Positions 24,248 through 33,586 of a stretch of DNA of 37,086 nt are shown one piece after another (the stretch's first letter is position 1; every line of letters starts with the position of its first letter). This DNA comes from CAZXYF01 sp964644705 (lineage in GTDB: Bacteria; Planctomycetota; Brocadiia; SM23-32). The notes beneath the pieces were generated by a model. That model was given only the letters and a program-made list of their open reading frames with translations, searched no databases and was not told the DNA's origin. A program made the position numbers and the translations under genes. The DNA is taken from positions 1 to 37,086 of the forward strand of contig CAZXYF010000006.1 of NCBI GenBank assembly GCA_964644705.1, written 5' to 3'.

Positions 24248-26242
24248 ATGCCGAGGAAGAAAAAAGTAGAAACCATGGCAATGGTTGGGATTGTGGTCCA
24301 GCTGGTTTTCCTGGCGATCGCGTTCGCGCTGTATGGGCAGAGCGCCGCTGAGACACAAGCCGAAGGGAGCGCAGCGGTACTGGCAGAGGTATGGTTCCTG
24401 GTGCCGGGATTGTTTGTGTGGCTGGTAGTATTGTTGCATGGACGTCAGAGGAGGTTGGCCCGGGCGGAGAAGGAAGAGATGGAGGAGTTGCGGGAAAAAC
24501 GGGTGAGCGAGGAGATATTTGAGGAGCAGCAGCTTGATCAGATGCGGGCGCATACCGGTCTGAGAATATTTAGACGCTACGTTGTGCCCGCTGTATCGGT
24601 GCTCCTGTCGCTGGCTCTGGGATTTTTGTGTTTCATCAATCTGCAGGGGATAATTCAGGAAGGAGTTGGCGGACCGGCCCGCAACCCGCTGGCGGTGGTG
24701 GCGGGAATGGCCATCATCACTTTTTTCGGTTTTCTGTTCGGTAAGTATGCCGTTGGACTGGCTCAGAACCGGGAGTGGCGCCTCCTGCGGGCCGGCGGCT
24801 CCTATTTGATGGGGAACGTTGCGGGAAGTTTCATCGTACTGGTGGCCATGTCACTGGTCCATTTCGGAGTGAATTGGGCCGAAACGGTGGCGGCCTACGC
24901 GATTCCGGGGATTATGGGTTTGGTGGCGATCGAGATTGCCCTGAACCTCATACTGGAGATTTATCGACCGCGCGTCCCCGGTCAGGAGGCACGACCCGCC
25001 TACGACAGCCGGCTGTTGAATCTGCTGGCCGAGCCCGGGGACATACTGGAGACGGTGGCCTCAACTCTGGATTATCAGTTTGGCTTTAAAATATCTGAAA
25101 CCTGGTTTTACAGATTCATGGAGCGGGCCATCGTGCCTCTCATTTTGCTCCAGTTGGTTTTGCTGTGGCTCTTATCCGCCGTCGTGGTCGTGGATAAGGA
25201 TGAGGGAGTCTTTATCGAGAGGTTTGGGGATCCACTGGTAACGGAAGTTGATCGGACGCGCGGTTTGAAGGCGACACTTTTTGGCCCGGGTTATCATCTT
25301 AAGTATCCATGGCCAATCGATCAGGCGCGGCGCATACCAACCGCGCGGGTGTTTAATCGCGAGATCGGCAAGGTGCCGGTGACGCAGGATGAGGGATTAC
25401 GGGCAACGGAAGACGAAGTCCAGACCATGACCGATGAAGACGTCATCCTCTGGAAAGAGGTGCACGTGAAGGATCCGAAGAAGATGACTGAGGCCAACTT
25501 TCTCGTGCCCAGTCAGACGGAGGTGGAGAAAGATTTTGGAGCGCCGGCGTTGAATGTCGCCCGCCTGATAGCGTTTGTGCATTTCCGTATCCGGCGGACG
25601 GATGATGGCCGGGTAGATCCCCGGGCGGCATACAGGTTTTACTACAGATACCGGAGGCCGAAACGGTTGATCGAGGATATCGCATACCGCATTATGTGTC
25701 GGTTAGCGGCCAGCCAGAACTTTTTGAAGTGGATTCACGTGGACCGTGGTCAGGTCTCCCGGGAATTCCGGAAACGCCTGGAGAAGGCTTTGGGAAGGCA
25801 GAACCTGGGAGTTGAAGTTGTGTTTGCCGGTATTCCTGCGGTGCACCCTCCTGCTGAAACCGCTGAAGCGTATGAAAATGTGATAAATGCCTTCCAGAAG
25901 AAGGAAACCCTCCTGTCGAAGGGGCGCAAAGAGTCCGTGCAAATCACGGAGGAAGCGAAAGGCGAAGCGGCCGAGATCCTTTCCGGGGCGCGATCATACG
26001 GTTACGAATTGACCGAGGTGTCCGAAGCCGCCAGTCAGCGTTTTGAAGTGCAGATGAAAGCGTTTAAAAAGGCCGAATCGGTGTATCGGCATCGGAAGTA
26101 TTTCAGCGCGGTGGAAAGGGTGCTGGAGGGACATAAAATTGTACTGGTGCCGGTGACGGAAAAGGAAGTTGAAATAATTGATATGGGCAAGCAAACGGGA
26201 AGCGATATACTTGACATAAATATGGAGGATACAATCAAGTAG
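24248..26242 (+). CDS. SPFH (HflK-like) protein fused to a seven-helix membrane domain
   Basis: The 664-residue protein has two parts. Residues 1-310 carry about seven hydrophobic helices (11-31, 43-64, 110-131, 147-168, 187-206, 214-234, 293-314) with a charged coiled coil at 66-105. Residues 311-664 are an SPFH/band-7 domain opening AVVVVDKDEGVFIERFGDP and GPGYHLKYPWPID, like HflK, then an Ala/Glu/Lys-rich helix (580-640). Ordinary HflK has one membrane helix, so the N-terminal domain is unusual. HflK/HflC scaffold and restrain the FtsH protease; no FtsH gene is in the window. GGAAGGAAGG lies upstream of ATG 24248. It is the first of three SPFH genes in a row. Confidence 0.85.
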   Translation: MPRKKKVETMAMVGIVVQLVFLAIAFALYGQSAAETQAEGSAAVLAEVWFLVPGLFVWLVVLLHGRQRRLARAEKEEMEELREKRVSEEIFEEQQLDQMRAHTGLRIFRRYVVPAVSVLLSLALGFLCFINLQGIIQEGVGGPARNPLAVVAGMAIITFFGFLFGKYAVGLAQNREWRLLRAGGSYLMGNVAGSFIVLVAMSLVHFGVNWAETVAAYAIPGIMGLVAIEIALNLILEIYRPRVPGQEARPAYDSRLLNLLAEPGDILETVASTLDYQFGFKISETWFYRFMERAIVPLILLQLVLLWLLSAVVVVDKDEGVFIERFGDPLVTEVDRTRGLKATLFGPGYHLKYPWPIDQARRIPTARVFNREIGKVPVTQDEGLRATEDEVQTMTDEDVILWKEVHVKDPKKMTEANFLVPSQTEVEKDFGAPALNVARLIAFVHFRIRRTDDGRVDPRAAYRFYYRYRRPKRLIEDIAYRIMCRLAASQNFLKWIHVDRGQVSREFRKRLEKALGRQNLGVEVVFAGIPAVHPPAETAEAYENVINAFQKKETLLSKGRKESVQITEEAKGEAAEILSGARSYGYELTEVSEAASQRFEVQMKAFKKAESVYRHRKYFSAVERVLEGHKIVLVPVTEKEVEIIDMGKQTGSDILDINMEDTIK

Positions 26243-26318
26243 TTCCTCCGCGTTCCGAATCTATCTGCATTATTTTGCGGTTTGATACAGTCATAACTGA
26301 GAAGAAGGAGAGAGACTT

Positions 26319-27344
26319 GTGAGAGAAAGTAAGCTTACACTTGCCGTTATCTGTGGCGTGGTGTTGTTGCTGGGGGCCTACGTCTTCATGTTTCAGGTGC
26401 GTGTCAATGAAGTGGCGGTCCATTACCGTCCGCCGGGTAAGGTAAAACGGGTCATCAACGCACAAGAGGAATTGGCTCCGGAAAAGGGAGGCCCTGGCCT
26501 CTATTTCCGCCTCCCGTATCCGATCGACGACGTGCGGAGATATGATAAGCGCATTCGAGTGATTGACGGCCCCCTCGCTCAGACTCAGCTCAAAGATGAC
26601 TGGCAGGCTATTATTTCCATGTATTGTGCATGGCACATAAAGTCACCGGTTGATTTTGAGGAAAGTCTCGGTGGCAGTGTGAAACGTGCGCGGCAGCGTC
26701 TTGAGGAGATAATTTTCAATGAAACCTCCAAAGCGGTCTCTGACCTGACGTTCCACGACCTGGTATCGACCGACGGGAAGAAGGTGCGGAAGCATTTTGA
26801 CCGACTGGAAAGAGACGTGACCGAAGGCGTGGAATCATCCGCTACCGATTATGGTTTACAGATCGACGATTTTGGTGTTCGGCGAATCGCCATTCCGCAG
26901 AGCACGACCCGGGAGGTGTTTAAGCGGATGCGGGCGGAGCGGAAAAAGGTGGCGCAAACATACATTGATGAGGGAAAGAGCGAAAAAACGGCGATCATCG
27001 CTTCAGCGCGCGAGGAGGCCAACAAAATCCTGACGGATGCCAGAAAGAAAGCAAAACGGATCCGGAGTGAAGGGGAGGCTGCCGAGGCAAAATATTATGA
27101 TCAGTTCGCCCGGCAGCCGGAGCTGGCTATTTTTCTCCGCCGACTGGAGGCCCTGCGGACCATCGCGAAGAAAGCCCGTGAAGCCGGGCGACCCATCACC
27201 TTTGTGCTGGATCCGAGCACGGAACCCTTCTCGGTTTTGTCCCGTGGAGCGGAAGGTCTGAAACCGTTGAAGCCCGGAGACGGTGCTGGATCCGGGAAGA
27301 AGGCTGTGAGCGGGAAGAATACAGACGACAGAGGGGATGAATAA
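26319..27344 (+). CDS. SPFH (HflC-like) protein
   Basis: The 341-residue protein has one N-terminal membrane helix (about 6-24) and an SPFH domain with GPGLYFRLPYPIDDVRRYDKR. The HflC-type IISMYCAWHIKSPVDF and ISxxR-like QIDDFGVRRIAIPQ segments are present, followed by the long alanine-rich helix (RAERKKVAQTYIDEGKSEK) that packs into HflKC cages. The C-terminus is Gly/Lys-rich. GTG 26319 follows GAAGGAG. It is 3 bases from the third SPFH gene and 76 from the first, so the three are probably co-expressed and form a hetero-oligomer. The family match is strong; the partner protease is not seen. Confidence 0.88.
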   Translation: MRESKLTLAVICGVVLLLGAYVFMFQVRVNEVAVHYRPPGKVKRVINAQEELAPEKGGPGLYFRLPYPIDDVRRYDKRIRVIDGPLAQTQLKDDWQAIISMYCAWHIKSPVDFEESLGGSVKRARQRLEEIIFNETSKAVSDLTFHDLVSTDGKKVRKHFDRLERDVTEGVESSATDYGLQIDDFGVRRIAIPQSTTREVFKRMRAERKKVAQTYIDEGKSEKTAIIASAREEANKILTDARKKAKRIRSEGEAAEAKYYDQFARQPELAIFLRRLEALRTIAKKAREAGRPITFVLDPSTEPFSVLSRGAEGLKPLKPGDGAGSGKKAVSGKNTDDRGDE

Positions 27345-27347
27345 CTC

Positions 27348-28565
27348 ATGGCTGAAGAACATAATCACACGGATGAACATCAGATAGAAGACGACTCTCA
27401 ATCGGAACCGGTCGGCCACAAGGCTCTTGCCGATGCATTGAGCGTGAGTTTTAGAGCCCTCAAGTGGGGGATGGGTCTGTTGATCATCCTTTATCTTGTG
27501 CAGGGCTTTTTCTTTGCGGATACGGATGAAGTGAAGATCAAGTTGCGTTTTGGCCGTCCGGTGAAAGTGAGTTTAGGTCAGAATCGGCCGGATGGGTACG
27601 TTATCGATGCGGCCAGCGGCTGGCATTATGCGTGGCCATGGGAAGAAGTCGTTACGGTTCCACTGTCGGAGAAGAGTCTGGAGATCAAGGGGGCATTTGC
27701 CCCCGCCCGCCAGAGGTCTGGTGGCGGAAAGCAGGGACTGAGCCCAAAGATGGACAATTATCTTCTCACCGGTGACGTCAACATCATCTATATGCAATTG
27801 CAGGCGCGATACCGTCCACGCACGAAAGAGGGATCGACACTGGACTACGTCTTTCGCATGCGTCCCCCGGAAGCCAAAACGGGCACAGAGCAAATTCCCG
27901 CCCCCGCGGATCTCCTGCGCAGGTTGGTGATTGACGCGACGATTGAAACGGTGTCCACCTGGGGAGTTCTGGATGTCCGTGGCAAGACGAAAGAGGTGTC
28001 GGTGGGCGCGGGCAAAGGGATGAAATCCCTGCAGCTTTTCGATCAGATTGAAAAGCGTGTCCGGGAAAAACTCCGGCAGTTTGAGCAGAAAAATGGCTTT
28101 TCAATCGGTATTAATCTGGTGGGCATCGAACGCATCGGTGATCCGGAAGTTCCGGCGGCCGTACGACCGGCTTTCGACATGTTTCAACAGGCGGAAAGCC
28201 AGAAGGAACGACTCACCGATGAAGGAACGGAAAAAGCCAATTCCGTCAAAGCTTCCGCGCGGGGTCGCAAAGCGGAGATTATCGCCGAGGCGAAAGCATA
28301 CAAGTCCCGCATACAAAATATCGCCCGCGCCGACGCGCAAATGCTGACACAGTTGTCCAGGGTGTACAAAGAATCACCCGTGAAAGCGTCAATTTTGCGC
28401 GAATGGCATTACCAGAGAATGCTGGAAGAGTTGCTGGGTGAGGCACGCGGGTCGTTCGTCCTGCATGAAACCAAGGATGAGACCAGTCGTGAGCTGTGGT
28501 TGCAGATGTCCCAGCCGCCGAAACCAGAGAAAAAAGAAAAATCTGGAGAAGGCCCGGAGGAGTGA
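27348..28565 (+). CDS. Third SPFH (HflK/HflC-like) protein
   Basis: The 405-residue protein has an acidic/His-containing N-terminus (AEEHNHTDEHQIEDDSQ) and one membrane helix (about 40-56). Its SPFH domain opens with DTDEVKIKLRFGRPV and ASGWHYAWPWEEV. A helical region (EKANSVKASARGRKAEIIAEAKAY, written here only in part: EKANSVKASARGRK) and a Pro/Lys-rich tail follow. It is closest to HflK in layout but diverges from both canonical proteins. Three different SPFH proteins encoded together suggests an assembly more complex than the two-subunit HflKC cage. The ribosome site GAGGGG is 11 bases from ATG, and coupling to the upstream stop three bases away probably helps translation. Confidence 0.82.
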   Translation: MAEEHNHTDEHQIEDDSQSEPVGHKALADALSVSFRALKWGMGLLIILYLVQGFFFADTDEVKIKLRFGRPVKVSLGQNRPDGYVIDAASGWHYAWPWEEVVTVPLSEKSLEIKGAFAPARQRSGGGKQGLSPKMDNYLLTGDVNIIYMQLQARYRPRTKEGSTLDYVFRMRPPEAKTGTEQIPAPADLLRRLVIDATIETVSTWGVLDVRGKTKEVSVGAGKGMKSLQLFDQIEKRVREKLRQFEQKNGFSIGINLVGIERIGDPEVPAAVRPAFDMFQQAESQKERLTDEGTEKANSVKASARGRKAEIIAEAKAYKSRIQNIARADAQMLTQLSRVYKESPVKASILREWHYQRMLEELLGEARGSFVLHETKDETSRELWLQMSQPPKPEKKEKSGEGPEE

Positions 28566-28636
28566 GTCGGGACCGTGACCGCCGGGAACCGCTCCAGTGA
28601 TGACATAATAATTAATTAATATCGGGAGAGACGACA

Positions 28637-30601
28637 GTGGCGCATTCCAAACACGAACATGCGGACTCAGAGTCCGTCATGCACGATCACGAGCACGTGG
28701 GGTCGTTGCAGACCCGTCTGATGCTCACGTTACTTGGCGGGGTTCTGATCCTTAATTCCTTCCTGGCCAAGCACGTTTTGTTTCCCCAGCAGCAGGAGAT
28801 CGCGGCCATCAGTGCGCTGCTCGGGGCAATTGTTCTGGGCACGCCCATCCTGGTGGGCGGACTGAAGGAAATGAGACGGGGCCGCATGCATATGTCCACG
28901 CTTGTAGCGATCGCGGTATTCTCCGCGTTTGTGCTTGCAGATTATACGGTGGCCGGCATTGTCGCGTTCTTCATGTTGCTGGCCAGCCTGATCGAAGAAC
29001 AGACGGCGGAGGGGGCGCGTGAATCGGTGGAGAAACTGATGGAGTTTCAACCCAGCCGGGCCGAATTGACCAACGGGGAGGTCGTGGACGTGGCCGATCT
29101 TGAACCGGGTGATGAGATCCGCCTGCGACCGGGGGATCGGGTGCCGGCTGATGGTGAGATAATCAGTGGCCAAACGACCATTAACGAAGCCACTGTCACC
29201 GGTGAATCCATGCCCGTGGACAAAATGGAGCATGATGAGGTGTTTGCGGGAACTCATAACCTGACGGGAGCGGTGGAGATCAGAGTCACGCGATCGGGCG
29301 AGGACACGACGCTCGGAAAGGTCAAGAATCTGATACTTGAGGCGGAAACCACCAAGACGCGCCTGATGCAGCTCATCGACCGATACGCGGAATGGTATAC
29401 GCCGGTGGTTCTTATGCTTGCAGCCGTGGTCGGCGTCTTCACGCGTGATCCCCAGCGCGTTATTACTGTGCTCGTCATCGCCTGTCCCTGTGCTTTCGTC
29501 CTGGCAACTCCCACGGCAATGGTGGCGGCGCTGACGGCGGCCGCTCGACTGGGAATTCTGATAAAAAACGTCTCCCATCTGGAACTGGCGAGTGAATTGA
29601 CGGCCATGGTTTTTGACAAGACCGGCACGCTGACGACCGGTGAACTGACCGTAACCAGTCTGAATCCCGTGAAAGGTGTCGATGGTGCGGAACTGCTCCG
29701 CACGGCCGCGAGCCTGGATCAACATTCGCGTCATCCCGTGGCAAAAGCGATCGTTCAGGTGGCGCGGGAGGCCAAAGTGGATCTCGGTGAGCCCGAAAAC
29801 ACCCAGGAAGCGGCGGGCAAGGGTGTCGAGGGCATGCTGGAAGACCGCAAAGTTGTTGTGGGACGGTCAGAATGGCTTGAGGATTACGGAGTCGCAAATG
29901 TGGAAGAGGTGAGGCAGGAGGCGCACGGCACGGAACACGAGGGACTCAGCACGATTTATGTGAGCCGGGACGGACGCTGCATCGGCTGGATCGGGTTGGA
30001 AGATAAGACACGGGAGGAAGCCAAACAGGCGACCGAGGATCTGCAGGATCTGGGTGTCCGACGGCTGACCATGCTGACCGGTGACCGATGGTCGGTGGCC
30101 AGCAAAGTTGCGGGCGAACTCGGTTGCACGGACGTCCAGGCCGAGTGTCTGCCGGAACAGAAACTCCGGCTGGTGGAGCGAATGCGCGAGGAAGGACAGA
30201 ATGTGGCGGTCGTTGGTGATGGGGTCAACGATGCCCCCGCGCTGGCGGCCGGTGACCTCGGTATTGCAATGGGGGCCGCCGGCAGTGATGTTGCCATCAG
30301 CAGCGCGTCCATCGCCCTGCTGAGCAACGACCTGGGACGGTTGCCCCTGTTGATGCGGCTTTCGCGAAAGTTGCGGAAGCTCATTGTTTCCAACCTGGCA
30401 ATCGGTGGTATCTTCGTTGTGGGGGGCGCGGCGCTTGCCAGCATGGGGTATTTTGGCCCGATCACTGCAGCCATCCTGCATAACGTGAGCTCGTTCCTGG
30501 TTATCTTCAACAGCGCGCGCCTTGTTCGGTTTGAGGAAGCGGAAACCGAATCCGCCGAATCAGCGCCAGAACGCGGACGAATTGAAGCGGCAACCGCATA
30601 G
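28637..30601 (+). CDS. P1B-type heavy-metal-transporting ATPase
   Basis: The 654-residue ATPase has all P-type motifs: TGES (188-191), the metal-site CPC (283-285) in TM6, phosphorylated Asp327 in DKTGT, the P1B-specific His-Pro (366-367), TGD (481-483) and GDGVNDAP (527-534). It lacks any N-terminal CxxC metal-binding domain and instead starts with a His-rich tail (HSKHEHAD, HDHEH). The CPC motif fits Cu+, Zn2+ or Cd2+; the last helix (ILHNVSSFLVIFNSARL) does not settle the choice for me. GTG 28637 follows GGGAGAG six bases upstream. It lies between the SPFH genes and the ABC pair, 13 bases before the latter, so metal export or supply is probably linked to that system. Confidence 0.9.
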   Translation: MAHSKHEHADSESVMHDHEHVGSLQTRLMLTLLGGVLILNSFLAKHVLFPQQQEIAAISALLGAIVLGTPILVGGLKEMRRGRMHMSTLVAIAVFSAFVLADYTVAGIVAFFMLLASLIEEQTAEGARESVEKLMEFQPSRAELTNGEVVDVADLEPGDEIRLRPGDRVPADGEIISGQTTINEATVTGESMPVDKMEHDEVFAGTHNLTGAVEIRVTRSGEDTTLGKVKNLILEAETTKTRLMQLIDRYAEWYTPVVLMLAAVVGVFTRDPQRVITVLVIACPCAFVLATPTAMVAALTAAARLGILIKNVSHLELASELTAMVFDKTGTLTTGELTVTSLNPVKGVDGAELLRTAASLDQHSRHPVAKAIVQVAREAKVDLGEPENTQEAAGKGVEGMLEDRKVVVGRSEWLEDYGVANVEEVRQEAHGTEHEGLSTIYVSRDGRCIGWIGLEDKTREEAKQATEDLQDLGVRRLTMLTGDRWSVASKVAGELGCTDVQAECLPEQKLRLVERMREEGQNVAVVGDGVNDAPALAAGDLGIAMGAAGSDVAISSASIALLSNDLGRLPLLMRLSRKLRKLIVSNLAIGGIFVVGGAALASMGYFGPITAAILHNVSSFLVIFNSARLVRFEEAETESAESAPERGRIEAATA

Positions 30602-30614
30602 AGATGGGAGAACT

Positions 30615-31874
30615 ATGGCATCAGATACTGAACCAATCATACAGACGATCGAACTGACCAAGATATATAAAGATTTCTGGGGCCGGGGGCGGGTGAAGGC
30701 TCTGGAAGGGCTGAACCTGGAGGTGCGCCGGGGCGAGGTCTTTGGCCTGCTGGGGCCCAATGGTTCCGGGAAGACGACCACCGTGCGACTGATCCTCGGA
30801 CTTCTGTTTCCCAGCCGGGGAGTCGTGCGGATTTTTGGTGAGGATCCACGGGATGTAGATACGAAAAAGCGGGTTGGATATATGCCCGAGGAGTCCCGGC
30901 TGTATGAGTATTTGAACGCGGAAGAGACGCTGGATTTCTTCGGGCGGTTGTTCGGGCTGACCCGCGCTGAACGCCAGAGACGCATCGACAGCCTGATTGA
31001 AATGGTGGGACTGGAGGGGGCCGCCCGACGTCCGGTGGGGGAATTTTCCAAGGGCATGGCCCGGAGAATCGGGTTGGCTCAAGCGCTGATCAATGACCCC
31101 GATGTGCTCATCATGGACGAGCCCACGTCGGGCTTGGATCCATTGGGCGCCCGGCAGATGAAGGACCTGATCGGTACCCTCCGTGAACGGGGAAAAACTA
31201 TATTCACCTGCAGCCATCTGCTGTCCGATGTCGAACAGATATGTGATCGCGTCTGTATATTGTATGGCGGCAAATCGCGTGAGGTCGGTCGGGTGGAGGA
31301 GTTGCTCACCGAACAGGAGAAACTCGACATCCGCACACCGAAGCTGAGTGAGGAAACGGTGAACCAGATCCGCGATATCGTTCGGCGCGAGGTGGGGACT
31401 GAAGAGGAGGTCGAGGTGGGGGCGCCTGCCCAGCGGCTGGAGGACCATTTCCTCGACGTGATAGAACAGGCGCGCCGGGAGCATCTGAGCACGGCGGGGG
31501 CGGAAGCGGGAGGCCCCGCAGCCAGATTTCTCACCGAGGAAACTGAGGAGGAAGAAGGACTTGTTGAGAGTCTCGTCCGGGCGGGGGAAACCGGGGAAGA
31601 GGAGAAGGAAGAGGAGGAACCGGAGGAAAAACCTGAATCCAAAGTGGAGGCGGCTGAAGAGGATCGGGAACTTATCGAGGATCTGATGCAACCCGGGGAG
31701 ACAGGTGGGGAAGGGGAGGAAACAGAAAAGGAAGAAACCGCGGAAGTGGAGGAAGCTCCCGAAGGAGAGAGTGTGCGTCGTGAGGTCATTGAGGACCTGA
31801 CGGGAGAAACTGACGAAGAGGAGGACACTGACCGGGAAGACGAGGAACGGACGGATAATGGTGGAAACGATTAA
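30615..31874 (+). CDS. ABC transporter ATP-binding protein with long acidic C-terminal tail
   Basis: Residues 1-230 of 419 are a complete nucleotide-binding domain: Walker A GPNGSGKTT (47-55), PEESRLYEYL in the Q-loop region, signature FSKGMARRI (144-152), Walker B IMDEPTSGLD with Glu169, and switch His in CSHLL. After a regulatory region, residues about 307-419 form a Glu/Asp-rich tail with three imperfect copies of a short module (GLVESLVRAGETG, ELIEDLMQPGETG, EVIEDLTGETDEEE). Such tails are not part of the family's usual length of about 230-320. ATG 30615 follows GGGAG; the frame opens at 30522 inside the P-type ATPase gene. The stop lies 17 bases inside the next gene, its cognate permease. 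Confidence 0.88.
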   Translation: MASDTEPIIQTIELTKIYKDFWGRGRVKALEGLNLEVRRGEVFGLLGPNGSGKTTTVRLILGLLFPSRGVVRIFGEDPRDVDTKKRVGYMPEESRLYEYLNAEETLDFFGRLFGLTRAERQRRIDSLIEMVGLEGAARRPVGEFSKGMARRIGLAQALINDPDVLIMDEPTSGLDPLGARQMKDLIGTLRERGKTIFTCSHLLSDVEQICDRVCILYGGKSREVGRVEELLTEQEKLDIRTPKLSEETVNQIRDIVRREVGTEEEVEVGAPAQRLEDHFLDVIEQARREHLSTAGAEAGGPAARFLTEETEEEEGLVESLVRAGETGEEEKEEEEPEEKPESKVEAAEEDRELIEDLMQPGETGGEGEETEKEETAEVEEAPEGESVRREVIEDLTGETDEEEDTDREDEERTDNGGND

Positions 31875-33555
31875 AAAAATGATTCGGGGAGCATTCCGAC
31901 GAGTGAGGCGGTGGATACCTGAAGCCCTGCTGGTGGTTTTCGCCGTATCACTTCTGCCCCTCGTGTATTATCTGGGGCGTATCGGGATAAACATGGGGAC
32001 CATGCTGTTTCAGCGTCCGGGGTTGTTCTGGACCATGATTCAGTCGTCGCCCTGGACGACGGTTGCGTGGGTGGCGACGCTGGCGGCCGTCGGCGGGGTC
32101 GTGTGGTTGCTGGTGTTTACCTGGAAACAGTTGTGGGCTGTGGCGCGCAAGATGATACTGGAGGCACTGAACCGCAAGGTTATTGTGGGGCTGCTGATAT
32201 TCTTCATGGTTCTGATGCCTTCCCTGCGGTTCATTCTTGAGACCGAAGGGAGTTTAAAAAGCCAGGTCCAGATCGTCCTCACCTATTCCCTGACCCTCGC
32301 TCAGATTCTGCTCAGTCTGATTGCCGTTTTCCTATCCACGGCCAGTTTATGCGGGGAAATTGAACAGAAACACGTGTTTCTGGTGGATAGCAAACCACTC
32401 GCTCGGTGGAGGCTTCTGGCCGGGAAATTGATGGGCGTGATTGTGATGAGTGCTGCACTGCTGTTTCTGATGGGCGGAACGGTGTACGGGCTGGTCAACC
32501 ATCTTGCCCGGCCTCGGGCATTCACGGAAATGCATGAATGGGAGGCCGAAAAACACAAAAAGATGTTGCGTAAGGTGCGCGAGGAGGTGATGGTTTCACG
32601 GATCTCCCGTCATCCGGCGCTCCCGGATGTCACGGCCCAGGTGGAACAGAAGCTGGAGGAGCTGGACAAAACGGGTCAACTGAAGCGACGGTCGCAACAA
32701 CGGGAGGAGATAAAGAAAAGGTTGCGGAAACAGTATTTTACGGCCTCGTCCGGACAGGCGCTCCGAATGCTTTTCCCCGGCGTGCGCCCGGGCACACAGT
32801 CGCCACTCTACCTGCGTTTCAAACCGTCGAAAACAAATCCCAAAGCTCCGAATTTAGTGCGGGGCACATGGGTTTTTTATGCGTTGAAGCGGGAGAAGGG
32901 AAAGGACGGCAAAAGCAGGGGCGGCAAGTTGGTTCCCGCGTTTCGTCGCTCGGGGAAATGGGTGCCGGGAGCTTATCAGGAGATAAAGGTGCCCCCGCAG
33001 GTTGTGACCCCGCGTGGAACGGTCCATGCGGTTTTCTGGAATTTTCAGCGGGACACCGGAGTGCAATTTGATCCGCAGAGTGGTGTCGAAGTGCTCCAGA
33101 AGGTGGGGGGGTTTTTCCCGAACTTCTACCGCTCACTTGTGGTGATTCTGTGTCATATCGTGGTACTGACGGCTGTTGCGCTCATGCTGTCGGCGGCGCT
33201 GACGTTCCCCGTGGCGAGCTTTACAGTGGGTGCAATATTGGTGGTTGGATTACTGGGACGCTGGGTGACCGGAACGGCCCTCTCCATGCCATCGATTCCT
33301 CCGGGAGCGGGAATCGGGGTGATGATCGGTATTTATGTAAAGGCGACCATCTATTTTTGCCTCCGGGCGATCTTTTTCGTCCTGCCTCAGTTCGGCCGGT
33401 TCAGCCCGATGGGCGATCTTGCCAACGGGCGTCTGGTGAGCTGGGGATTCGTGGGCCAGGCCATTTCTGTGATGTGTGTGGTTAAAGGCGGACTCGCCAT
33501 GCTCCTGGGATCCTATTTCTACTGGCGTCGCGAACTCGCACGTATCATCGCCTGA
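31858..33555 (+). CDS. ABC-2 type permease with large soluble insert
   Basis: The 565-residue protein has membrane helices at about 21-40, 67-88, 108-126, 138-162 and 190-213, with the coupling segment GEIEQKHVFLVDSKPLARWR. A soluble insert at about 218-415 follows: a coiled-coil half (224-292), then a beta-rich half with repeated 'RGTWVFYALK' and 'RGTVHAVFWNF' strands. Helices continue to the C-terminus. The insert would lie outside the membrane. It overlaps the ATPase gene by 17 bases, so the two are coupled. Its layout mirrors the insert-bearing permease at 22920, although the inserts differ. Transported substrate is unknown. Confidence 0.82.
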   Translation: MVETIKKMIRGAFRRVRRWIPEALLVVFAVSLLPLVYYLGRIGINMGTMLFQRPGLFWTMIQSSPWTTVAWVATLAAVGGVVWLLVFTWKQLWAVARKMILEALNRKVIVGLLIFFMVLMPSLRFILETEGSLKSQVQIVLTYSLTLAQILLSLIAVFLSTASLCGEIEQKHVFLVDSKPLARWRLLAGKLMGVIVMSAALLFLMGGTVYGLVNHLARPRAFTEMHEWEAEKHKKMLRKVREEVMVSRISRHPALPDVTAQVEQKLEELDKTGQLKRRSQQREEIKKRLRKQYFTASSGQALRMLFPGVRPGTQSPLYLRFKPSKTNPKAPNLVRGTWVFYALKREKGKDGKSRGGKLVPAFRRSGKWVPGAYQEIKVPPQVVTPRGTVHAVFWNFQRDTGVQFDPQSGVEVLQKVGGFFPNFYRSLVVILCHIVVLTAVALMLSAALTFPVASFTVGAILVVGLLGRWVTGTALSMPSIPPGAGIGVMIGIYVKATIYFCLRAIFFVLPQFGRFSPMGDLANGRLVSWGFVGQAISVMCVVKGGLAMLLGSYFYWRRELARIIA

Positions 33556-33586
33556 TCTTCGTACACAAATACAAAGAGTGTGTGAC

